DNA of 25,441 bases from a virus, in IMG/VR virus record IMGVR_UViG_3300044797_000077, positions 1-25,441 of that record. One strand, written 5' to 3'. Below, piece after piece: positions 1-6,117 of the stretch. Position 1 is the first letter of the stretch. Each line of letters begins with the position of its first letter. Below the pieces are notes generated by a model. The model had not been told where the DNA came from and ran no database searches. It saw nothing but the letters and a program-made list of their open reading frames with translations. Position numbers and translations under genes: made by a program.

Positions 1-34
1 GCAGTCTCGTAAGGCGGTTATGCAACATCTGAAC

Positions 35-63
35 CCCACGACTTCAGTCGTGGGAGTATGTCA
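35..63 (+). repeat. IS200/IS605-type terminal hairpin (likely right end of an element lying left of the window)
   Basis: A perfect palindrome, CCCACGACT-TC-AGTCGTGGG (35-54), is followed by GAGTATGTCA. From general knowledge, IS200/IS605 and stand-alone TnpB elements end in subterminal hairpins of this kind, often with a CTTCAGTC core followed by a short tail ending in TCA. The bases before it (1-12) read Ala-Val-Ser-stop in one frame, which could be the C-terminus of a plus-strand gene such as tnpB, but three residues prove nothing. A related hairpin lies at 25331-25350 in the same orientation. The family resemblance is recalled rather than searched. Confidence 0.55.
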
Positions 64-113
64 GGATCAGAAGAAGACCAAAGCAGCAGCATAGATAGAA
101 AAGACCAACAATC

Positions 114-148
114 GCCCCAAGGGAGGAAAGCCTCTCTTGGGGCTTTTT
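114..148 (+). terminator. Intrinsic (rho-independent) terminator, plus strand
   Basis: GCCCCAAG (114-121) pairs with CTTGGGGC (136-143). The inner GAGG/CCTC pairs extend the stem to 13 bp with one G-U wobble and an AAAG loop, and a run of five T follows (144-148). The T-run is on the plus strand, so this ends transcription entering from the left, perhaps of the gene that ends at position 12. It is not suited to ending the minus-strand virion operon, because no T-run follows in that direction. Confidence 0.85.
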
Positions 149-426
149 GGTTATAAGAGTGCGGAAGCGTTAGGATTTTTTGTTCCAAAAGGGAAGGGGG
201 CCCCCCGCCGACATGACCCTACCCCCATCGACGCTTGGCATCGATGTCTTGAACGGTAGCAGCCTCTCCCACCATTCGGATGTAAGCGCCTATGCTCACA
301 CACCTATCAGCCTATGTATGCTGACAGCCATTGCCATTACAATCGATTGATTGCAACGGGCAGAGCATCGGGAGGCAACGGGAACAAACGGGGCTTGGCA
401 GTGGCAATGCGCGCCAGCAATCGGCA

Positions 427-453
427 AGAAGAGCGAAGCTCCTGCGGAGCAGT
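427..453 (+). repeat. 27-nt palindromic repeat, copy 1 (intergenic)
   Basis: These 27 bases recur exactly, in inverted orientation, at 1744-1770. Within the unit GAGC-GAA-GCTC and GCTCC-TGC-GGAGC are two overlapping mini-hairpins that share the same GCTC, so only one can form at a time. The shape resembles short bacterial palindromic repeats (REP-like or Rickettsia-type palindromic elements). The assignment to any named family is not made. Confidence 0.75.
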
Positions 454-710
454 CCTAACCTAACCGGGAAGCACGGGAAGGCGGAAGGATAGACGAGGTG
501 GAACTGAACGCTTGACTACTGAACTTGACGGCTGTTTGGTTGATGTTTGGTCGAACTGCTTGCTAACTGCTTGATATTATTGAGAACGCAACAGTTTGAT
601 AAACCGTTTGATGTAGGCAAAGCTGTGATGTTAGATGTTGTGCGATGATGTAGTGAAAGGTGGTGTAGGAAAGGCTTGTTTTTTATGTGTTTGGGCACAA
701 ATCGCTTTAT

Positions 711-739
711 GACCCCCTGCCTACACTTGACAGGGAGTC
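711..739 (-). terminator. Stem-loop behind the last gene, possible weak terminator
   Basis: GACCCCCTG (711-719) pairs with CAGGGAGTC (731-739), giving a 9-bp stem with one wobble pair and an 11-base loop. It lies about 70 nt beyond the stop codon at 807, where the minus-strand operon should end. No clear T-run follows on the minus strand, so it would be a weak or factor-assisted terminator, or merely an RNA 3' end stabiliser. Confidence 0.35.
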
Positions 740-806
740 GGACGATGGTTATTGTATATTGGTAATAAATGGTTGCTCAACACCCTCAAAGATTGAGACG
801 GTTGCA

Positions 807-1229
807 TTACCCGGCATCCCTGAGGCTACAATTGCTATAATAGCCTCGCTTATACGGAACGCTCGCGCCAAGCTCAATCATTATTTCATCTATAAGACTT
901 CCTCTTCCAAATCCTACAACGGAACCATTCCTATTCCAAGTCAATCCAAGGAAAGAGAATATAACAGACTTATGTATTGTGCCATAACCTTTCCCACATT
1001 CTACTTTATTAGATAGAATATCCTTCCACTGTTGGTATTGTGATAGTTGCTGGGATTGCTTCTCTAAATGTGCTTTTAGCAATAATAAGTGTTCAAGAGG
1101 AATATTTTTAGGCTTTGGTATTGGAAGCTTTTTGCGTCTGCAAGAACGACATTTCTGACCGAATGTATCAAGATGGGATATCTGCTCTTCTGTCAATGGG
1201 AGAAAGCATACTTTGCAATAGATTGCCAT
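807..1229 (-). CDS. Small zinc-ribbon protein of unknown function (140 aa)
   Basis: I do not recognise the family. Four cysteines in two CxxC pairs (C5/C8 and C27/C30), spaced by 18 residues, form a plausible zinc ribbon or treble-clef knuckle. A basic patch (RRKK, 31-34) follows, then a helix rich in Leu and Gln (about 45-65), then a Gly/aromatic-rich C-terminal half. The start at 1229 is preferred over the ATG at 1262 because it falls just after the stop of the upstream gene, at a TGACAATG junction identical to the one that starts that upstream gene. This suggests coupled translation. It is the last gene of the operon. Zinc fingers of this type occur in phage transcription regulators and HNH-like nucleases, but no catalytic His-Asn-His is seen, so no role is assigned. 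Cys rules fit a real protein, but coding status rests mainly on frame length and junctions. Confidence 0.6.
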   Translation of the reverse strand: MAIYCKVCFLPLTEEQISHLDTFGQKCRSCRRKKLPIPKPKNIPLEHLLLLKAHLEKQSQQLSQYQQWKDILSNKVECGKGYGTIHKSVIFSFLGLTWNRNGSVVGFGRGSLIDEIMIELGASVPYKRGYYSNCSLRDAG

Positions 1230-1231
1230 TG

Positions 1232-1570
1232 TCAGCACATTTGATTTATATCGAATATCCAACGATCATTCCCATCCGAATGATATTCTCTTGTTGGTGG
1301 ATGTTGTCTAATGTTATCGAATTGTTGCCAACCATCTAAATAAAGCCATATATCATCTTGGCATAGATTAGGATCAGGAAGATACGGATAGAAAGCGTTT
1401 GGCTTGTATTTGTGTTCTGGGATTATGACAAGCGTTGGAATGCAGCAACCATCTTCACAACAAGTTGGTGTGAATAGGTTTTTGGCGAAGCAGAAGTTGT
1501 CTTCTCGTAGGATACAACCTTTTGACACAGCTTTTGCAAGGTCGAATATGTCCTGATATACACTTTCCAT
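1232..1570 (-). CDS. Cysteine-rich small protein of unknown function (112 aa)
   Basis: I do not recognise this protein. It has eight cysteines, with a striking CCEDGCC cluster near residues 37-43, followed by a segment rich in Pro, Tyr and Trp (about 50-85). The pattern could bind a metal or form disulfides. There is no signal peptide or membrane segment. ATG at 1570 comes two bases after the upstream stop (TGACAATG), and its own stop is followed by the same junction for the next gene, so the three small genes look like one coupled unit. No good Shine-Dalgarno is visible, which fits coupling. Alternatives are a short regulatory protein or a host-takeover factor. Neither can be supported from the sequence. 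Confidence 0.55.
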   Translation of the reverse strand: MESVYQDIFDLAKAVSKGCILREDNFCFAKNLFTPTCCEDGCCIPTLVIIPEHKYKPNAFYPYLPDPNLCQDDIWLYLDGWQQFDNIRQHPPTREYHSDGNDRWIFDINQMC

Positions 1571-1572
1571 TG

Positions 1573-1782
1573 TCAGTTTGATTGTATGGGTTTGTTTGTT
1601 ATCAAAGAACTTTGTTGTGCTTCAATCAATAACTCCAATGCCTTCAATAACTCTTCCTTCAATATCTTGTATTCCGCTATTGTCCTCACAAGTTCATCGT
1701 GTTTCTTTTCCTGTCTAATGATGTTAGAAAGGAACTCACTATTACTGCTCCGCAGGAGCTTCGCTCTTCTAATCATTGCCAT
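1573..1782 (-). CDS. Small coiled-coil protein carrying an in-frame palindromic repeat (69 aa)
   Basis: The frame gives a short basic N-terminus (MAMIRRAKLLRSSN) and then a mostly helical, charged chain, roughly residues 15-60, with Leu/Ile at heptad-like spacing (KILKEELLKALELLIEA). It probably forms a coiled coil. The basic N-terminus is encoded by the 27-nt palindromic repeat (1744-1770) that also occurs in the noncoding flank, so this part may be an acquired insert. It overlaps the upstream membrane protein by 14 nt. A second ATG at 1776 would give a protein two residues shorter. In many phages a small coiled-coil protein following a one-span membrane protein belongs to the lysis or virion-accessory set. 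Here that is only positional inference. Confidence 0.6.
   Translation of the reverse strand: MAMIRRAKLLRSSNSEFLSNIIRQEKKHDELVRTIAEYKILKEELLKALELLIEAQQSSLITNKPIQSN
1744..1770 (-). repeat. 27-nt palindromic repeat, copy 2 (inside a coding sequence)
   Basis: This is an exact inverted copy of 427-453. Read on the minus strand it encodes RRAKLLRSS in frame, at the N-terminus of the 69-aa protein. The unit ends at the stop codon region of the upstream gene (TAG at 1771-1769), so the repeat also sits right at the junction of two genes. Confidence 0.75.
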
Positions 1783-2050
1783 CTTTTTTGTATCCTTCGA
1801 GCAACATATTGACTTTCGTTAGTAATGCCGATTGAACTTGAATATCATCTTTGATATGGGTATTCAATATATCGGTCGTCTTCTCAACCGCAAGACTAAT
1901 CTTTGTTGCATTATCGATTATATTGCGGGCTTGTTGCTTGGCATTTTCTTGGATTTCTTGCGATTGCTTTGATGTGAAACCTCTCACCCATACTATGATG
2001 AATAATATGATTGTTAGGCTTGCTTGAATGATTTCGATTGCTGTTGTCAT
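1769..2050 (-). CDS. One-span membrane protein with coiled coil, holin- or spanin-like candidate (93 aa)
   Basis: An N-terminal hydrophobic segment (about residues 11-25, ASLTIILFIIVWVRG) is followed by a Lys and then a long polar helix (about 28-87) rich in Gln, Ala, Asn and Lys, with coiled-coil character. The topology is a single membrane anchor with a helical tail. Similar layouts occur in inner-membrane spanins, some holins and DUF2730-type phage proteins, but no specific family motif is visible. ATG at 2050 overlaps the stop of the LamG-like gene in an ATGA junction. Its place after the virion genes suits a lysis role. No endolysin is seen nearby, so this remains a guess. Confidence 0.65.
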   Translation of the reverse strand: MTTAIEIIQASLTIILFIIVWVRGFTSKQSQEIQENAKQQARNIIDNATKISLAVEKTTDILNTHIKDDIQVQSALLTKVNMLLEGYKKDGND

Positions 2051-2763
2051 ATATTATACAAGGTTGAAACATAGTTTTGCACTTGTGTGCGTTGTGCTGG
2101 TGTTGCGGTTCCACTGATAACTATTACCTCATAGAATTGTGCAGTGGTGGAAGCATAAGTTGCGAGCACTTGATACCCTGAACTACCTGCTTCAATGTTG
2201 CCAACTGTATTAGTTGACAAAGTTGCAAGATTGCCATTGACATAGAAATTGATTGTTGTGCTTGACCAATCATATTCTAATAGATTGACGCTGGGATATG
2301 ATACCTGTTGAGATGTCTGTATTGCCGAGACTGCCACACCATCAGAATAGACATAATCTGTATAAGCAGCATCTTCATTGTATAAACCAATATAAGGTGA
2401 GCCAACACCCATTTGCATCATACCGGCAGGGGTGGTTTGCGGTGCTTGTGCCACAATCCAAACTGTTCGTGTAGTGCCGAATGGCAGGACATTGGTTGTG
2501 GAAGATAAGAAACAACCAGTTGCACCTTGCAGATATGGTCGGTTATTCTGACCGCCTGAACTATGATATGCAGGTTGATAATTAGTATTGGATTGCATGC
2601 AATTATTATGATTTGATGATTGGTCGTTCCATTGAGATACTTTATTGGATGATGTTGTGATGCCAAGATCGGATCGTAGCCATAATGCTGGTGATAACGC
2701 TGTTGGGCTCCAACTTCCTTGCGTTGTAAGGAAGTTCCAATCTGTGGAAGATATCAACATCAT
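2047..2763 (-). CDS. LamG / concanavalin A-like virion surface protein (238 aa)
   Basis: The pattern LSPALWLRSDLGI followed by VSQWNDQSSNHNN (about residues 24-56) is typical of laminin-G-like or concanavalin-like beta-sandwich domains found in phage appendages and secreted proteins. So are a later strand motif with YVNGNLATL (about residues 192-200) and a C-terminal TPAQRTQVQNYVSTLYN helix (about 222-237). Such domains often bind sugars. The start at 2763 is chosen because it shares one base with the upstream stop (TAATG). The longer reading from 2802 would overlap that gene in a second frame and looks spurious. No signal peptide is present, as expected for a virion protein. It probably decorates the tail or head and may contact the host surface. 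That role is inferred. Confidence 0.75.
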   Translation of the reverse strand: MMLISSTDWNFLTTQGSWSPTALSPALWLRSDLGITTSSNKVSQWNDQSSNHNNCMQSNTNYQPAYHSSGGQNNRPYLQGATGCFLSSTTNVLPFGTTRTVWIVAQAPQTTPAGMMQMGVGSPYIGLYNEDAAYTDYVYSDGVAVSAIQTSQQVSYPSVNLLEYDWSSTTINFYVNGNLATLSTNTVGNIEAGSSGYQVLATYASTTAQFYEVIVISGTATPAQRTQVQNYVSTLYNI

Positions 2764-3233
2764 TATGCCGTTCCGCCACCTTGTTGCATATACGCACGGC
2801 AAATAAAGCTTCCGCTTGTATTAGTCCAAACCAATCGCATCCACCTAAAAGGTTGTGTGTTTGTGATGATAATGCTTGTATCTGATGAAACTGTCTTTGA
2901 TGATACCCAAGCAGACGAAACGGTGTCATACCAATACAAAGTTGCCCAATTATAGACAGTATTATCTGATAATCCTAATGCTTGTGTCAATCTGCCAATA
3001 TCATTAGACACCTGAATTGCGACGGTGCCACTAGGACTACCAGTAATAGCGGAGAATTGAACCGACCACGAATAAAGAGATCGTGTATATACCGGAACAG
3101 TGGTAAAACTGGCGGAAACAAGATAGCCGTCTTGTCCGTCCAGATTACCAAGTAGATTGATATTTGGTCCGGGCGATGTATAACCGTCTGATGACCATTG
3201 AAGTGGAAAGGTTTGGTTGAATGATTTTGACAT
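2763..3233 (-). CDS. Beta-sandwich virion accessory protein (156 aa)
   Basis: The chain resembles a recurrent phage structural protein type. An early segment ends in TVPVYTRSLYSWSVQFSAI (about residues 45-63), a GTVAIQVSND strand follows (70-79), and the C-terminal RWMRLVWTNTSGSF (about 130-143) is the usual closing strand motif. It is probably a small galactose-binding-like or jelly-roll sandwich that decorates the particle or a fibre. An AGGAG six bases before the ATG is a strong ribosome site. Its stop overlaps the start of the LamG-like gene by one base, so the two are co-translated and may assemble together. The fold is inferred from pattern only. Confidence 0.7.
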   Translation of the reverse strand: MSKSFNQTFPLQWSSDGYTSPGPNINLLGNLDGQDGYLVSASFTTVPVYTRSLYSWSVQFSAITGSPSGTVAIQVSNDIGRLTQALGLSDNTVYNWATLYWYDTVSSAWVSSKTVSSDTSIIITNTQPFRWMRLVWTNTSGSFICRAYMQQGGGTA

Positions 3234-3263
3234 ATTGAACTCCTAACAGAACAAAAACGAAAC

Positions 3264-3521
3264 TTATTTGAGAACAGAGACTTTTATTGCCTTTGGTTGC
3301 CCTTTGTGATTTGTTCCAATCTGATATGAGACGATATCTCCTTTATTCAGATTGCGATAACCTTGTTGATTGATGTCGGTGTGATGAACGAAAATATCCT
3401 TATCGGAATGATCGGGTTTGATAAAGCCTATTCCGTGGGAAAACCAAACAACTTGTCCTGATAGGTAAGGTTGGAATAACTCTTCTGGCATTAGATTTTC
3501 TTGCATACTATTATTCGGCAT
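3264..3521 (-). CDS. Cold-shock-domain nucleic acid-binding protein (85 aa)
   Basis: Residues 21-84 form a cold-shock domain. VVWFSHGIGFI (24-34) matches the canonical VKWFNxxKGFGFI with the RNP1 core, and DIFVHHTDI (42-50) is RNP2. Then come GDIVSYQIG and KAIKV near the end. The aromatic residues that stack on single-stranded nucleic acid are largely present (W26, F27, F33, F44, H46), but the usual Lys and first Phe of RNP1 are His and Ile. The start at 3521 is chosen because it lies just after an AGGG site and overlaps the previous stop by 11 nt. The longer frame from 3686 runs through the upstream gene in another frame and is rejected. Two more ATGs (6th and 11th codons) could be the true start. 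The family binds RNA or single-stranded DNA and unwinds RNA. Finding it inside a virion gene cluster is unusual. Confidence 0.85.
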   Translation of the reverse strand: MPNNSMQENLMPEELFQPYLSGQVVWFSHGIGFIKPDHSDKDIFVHHTDINQQGYRNLNKGDIVSYQIGTNHKGQPKAIKVSVLK

Positions 3522-6117
3522 TATTACCCTGTAAGGATGCTGTTGCTGGTGCGATGTTTTGTGATTTGAGCTTGCCAATGTTTTGCGCTGGAACCGTAGA
3601 GGTTTGAGATTGCGTCTCTTGATTGGCAGAGCCATACTTTGCTTGCAGATTGGAAGCGAATGGCGCAAGCGGATCGGGAATGCCAAAAAACTTATTTACT
3701 GATTTTTGTTCTTGCACTGGTAGTTTTACATCTGGATGCTGCATTGCATACTTGACAATATTGTCCTTCATCATTTGATGTATCATCGGATATACAGTTT
3801 GAAGAGCATTGATATGATCTTGCGATAAGGTGCCGGAATGAAGATGATTTAGAACCGACATTGGATTTGCAACGGTTTCAATCTTATCTCTCCAAGCCTG
3901 CATATCATTTGGATGCGGTTTCCAAGTGTCTGTTGGTGCGAATAATTGTGTTGGAGCATTTGGCGGTTTTGGCATTGTCTGATAAAGGTAATTGACGGAC
4001 TGTGTAAATTTGTCCGCGTATGCTTTTGCCGTCTCTGGTGATAGGTTTTGGAATGGTGCGGATACGGCGCTTGCAAGTTGTGATGTTGCGTAAGGATTTG
4101 TTCCAAGCGTTGTAAGACGAGATTGCAGTTGTTTCAATTGTTCCGCTTCCGACTTGTCATCGTGCTTATGATCGAGCAAATGAGATAAGCCGGTTTTCTC
4201 TAATGCAAGCGATGTTGGAGCAGCGGAACGCAATGCCATTGCGTGGATTGTATCTCCAACCTTTGACATTGATGCTTTTAGTCGTGTTGTTGCATCTTCA
4301 CCGAGGATTGTTGCGAATGTCTCGGCAGATGAACCGCTTTTCAATGCTGTGCGAGTTGCATTGGATAGAATTGGCATTCCTTTATCTTCGAGCCATTTCT
4401 TCGCAATTAGGTCAAGTAAGCGTCCGGGTATCTTGGCGCCAGCAGCGCCGAGCAGTGCGCCTGTGAGCGTGCCTGTGAGCGTGCCTTGGCTATCTCCGGT
4501 TGCTGCGCCTCCGATGGCGCCACCTATTGCACCTCCAACGGCTTTGCCTGCAAACCCTGTGAGATTGGATGCGAAGCCATTTCCCGCGTGCATTTCTCCT
4601 GTCAGAGAAAAGAGCTTATTGCCTGCTTGTTGAGCATTGACATTGTTCGCCATATTCTCCAAGTCGGCAAGTTTTGAATATTCCTGCTTGTATTTAGAAA
4701 GCTTGCCAAAGAGATCGGCTTTCTCCGGCCCGCCTGCTTCCGCTGCGAATTGGTCAAGCTTGCGTTCGAAAGTATCTTTTGCATATGCGTATGCTTGTGC
4801 TTTGATTGCGTCCGCTGGCGTGATTGTCTCAACGCCTCGGATACCACCTTCATTCATAACCTTTCTTGATGCTTGTCCGTAGCGTTTTCCAAGAGTGTTA
4901 GATATGAAGTTTTGGACTTTCTCGAATGGTATAACCTCTTGATCATTGATCTTCTCTGGTTTGATCATATCTGCTGATTGAACGATCTTATCTACGATGG
5001 CTTTCGCTTCCGCATTGATTGGCATATTCAAATCTTCGCTTGCCATTCTACGAAATAGCTCTGCTCCAAGCTCTCCGGGTTTGAAACCGTGAGCGACCAT
5101 ATCAGTTCCTTTGCGAAGGATTGAATCTGCAGCTTGGATATGCTCTCCAATATTTGATCCCATATCTTGCTTGGCTTGACGAATTGCATCACCGATCTCT
5201 TCTCTTGTCATTCCTGATTTTACGAAACCTTTTTCTTGCGCATAATCAAGTAGCTCGTCTGTCCGATCCATTCCGAGCTTGTTTGTGTTTCGGCGCTGTG
5301 CTCCAATGGCATTCGCTGTGGAAGTGCGATTGAGGTCTGTTAGCTTGTCTTTGACGAGGTTGGAAGAAAGAGCTTTATCCGCAAGGCCAACAACACCAGA
5401 CTTCAAAGATGATAGAAGTTCCTCACCTGAACCTAATGCAACTCCACCACCAACACCCCATAAGAGACTTTCTGCAGCTTGCTTTGGATCACCAACTGCA
5501 AGTTGCGCCATTGCTTGTGGAGTAGAGTAGAGAGCACCTTCGGTTCCGACTTGTGCAGCTTTGGCAAAAGCTCTGTGCGCAAGACCAGCATTAGCTATCT
5601 CTTCCGGAAGAATAGCGTCTTTGACTGCATTGCCTGCTTCGCCAATTTTACCTAATGCGCCAAGTTCTCCGCCTGCAAGCATTGACCCTGCAAAACCTGC
5701 TATACCTCCGGCGGTTCTTACTTCGCTGTGGTATTGCTCAACAAGGTCTCTCTTTTCCTTTTCTTCTGGTGATAGCGTTGCGTCCGATATAATACCTGGA
5801 ACACCCATAAGGAGTTGATTGCCAAAAGACCTTGCACCTTCTACAAGCGAGCCCGTTAGTCCTTTGGCTTTTTCTTCTTCATTGACTTGGTGTTGTAATT
5901 GCTCGTGATGAGAAGCAAGTGAATATTGACCGGATGCAATAGCATTGGCGACTTGATCTGCTGGAAGAGTTTTGATTTCTCCTGTTGGAGATTTGACCGC
6001 TACGGGTGCTTCGTCCGCTGCAAGAGCAATACTGCCATCAATAATGCCTTTTTGTGCTTGATCTAACGATAAATCAGGGATTGCTTGACCCGTTTGACGG
6101 GAATAAAATGTTGGCAT
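3511..6117 (-). CDS. Large internal virion / DNA-ejection protein (868 aa)
   Basis: This long soluble protein has helical, Ala- and Gln-rich regions and no enzyme motif that I can find, which is typical of podovirus internal (ejection) proteins. The N-terminus (1-70) holds two related short units, GIIDGSIALAADEAPVAV and NAIASGQYSLAS, around a PTGEIKTLPADQV link, a pattern seen at the start of phage structural proteins. Glycine-rich hydrophobic stretches occur at about 135-160 and 525-567 (GKAVGGAIGGAIGG). They look like glycine zippers that could insert in a membrane during DNA delivery. The C-terminal third is Gln- and Pro-rich. ATG at 6117 comes directly after the stop of the 558-aa gene. 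No lysozyme or transglycosylase catalytic signature is visible. The role is assigned from size, composition and position after the tail hub. Confidence 0.65.
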   Translation of the reverse strand: MPTFYSRQTGQAIPDLSLDQAQKGIIDGSIALAADEAPVAVKSPTGEIKTLPADQVANAIASGQYSLASHHEQLQHQVNEEEKAKGLTGSLVEGARSFGNQLLMGVPGIISDATLSPEEKEKRDLVEQYHSEVRTAGGIAGFAGSMLAGGELGALGKIGEAGNAVKDAILPEEIANAGLAHRAFAKAAQVGTEGALYSTPQAMAQLAVGDPKQAAESLLWGVGGGVALGSGEELLSSLKSGVVGLADKALSSNLVKDKLTDLNRTSTANAIGAQRRNTNKLGMDRTDELLDYAQEKGFVKSGMTREEIGDAIRQAKQDMGSNIGEHIQAADSILRKGTDMVAHGFKPGELGAELFRRMASEDLNMPINAEAKAIVDKIVQSADMIKPEKINDQEVIPFEKVQNFISNTLGKRYGQASRKVMNEGGIRGVETITPADAIKAQAYAYAKDTFERKLDQFAAEAGGPEKADLFGKLSKYKQEYSKLADLENMANNVNAQQAGNKLFSLTGEMHAGNGFASNLTGFAGKAVGGAIGGAIGGAATGDSQGTLTGTLTGALLGAAGAKIPGRLLDLIAKKWLEDKGMPILSNATRTALKSGSSAETFATILGEDATTRLKASMSKVGDTIHAMALRSAAPTSLALEKTGLSHLLDHKHDDKSEAEQLKQLQSRLTTLGTNPYATSQLASAVSAPFQNLSPETAKAYADKFTQSVNYLYQTMPKPPNAPTQLFAPTDTWKPHPNDMQAWRDKIETVANPMSVLNHLHSGTLSQDHINALQTVYPMIHQMMKDNIVKYAMQHPDVKLPVQEQKSVNKFFGIPDPLAPFASNLQAKYGSANQETQSQTSTVPAQNIGKLKSQNIAPATASLQGNNAE

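Larger units (their letters stand above)
149..806. other. Gene-poor flank with no convincing coding sequence
   Basis: I see no persuasive gene here on either strand. The open frames are short, overlap the gene at 807-1229 or start at poor GTG codons. Visible structure includes a GGGGGCCCCCC block at 196-206, a short inverted repeat of CATCGA/TCGATG around 228-246, one copy of the 27-nt palindromic repeat (427-453), and the stem-loop at 711-739. The base texture, rich in purine runs such as GGGAAG, differs from the genes to the right. No tRNA fold was found. It may hold a structured RNA, decayed sequence or the boundary of the phage region. Confidence 0.5.

Noticed and set aside
516-698. Minus-strand open frame of 60 codons after the last gene
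   Set aside because: It would start at GTG without a ribosome site, is separated from the operon, and its composition (His/Thr/Asn/Ser low complexity) looks like chance.
687-1016. Plus-strand open frame of 109 codons
   Set aside because: It lies mostly antisense to the zinc-ribbon gene, has no ribosome site and shows no recognisable protein pattern; the minus-strand frame fits the operon.
427-1770. CRISPR-like arrangement from the repeated 27-nt unit
   Set aside because: Only two copies exist, inverted and 1.3 kb apart, with no regular spacers or cas genes.
3522-3686. Longer start for the cold-shock protein
   Set aside because: It runs through the coding sequence of the 868-aa gene in another frame; the ATG at 3521 has an AGGG site and gives a normal cold-shock protein length.
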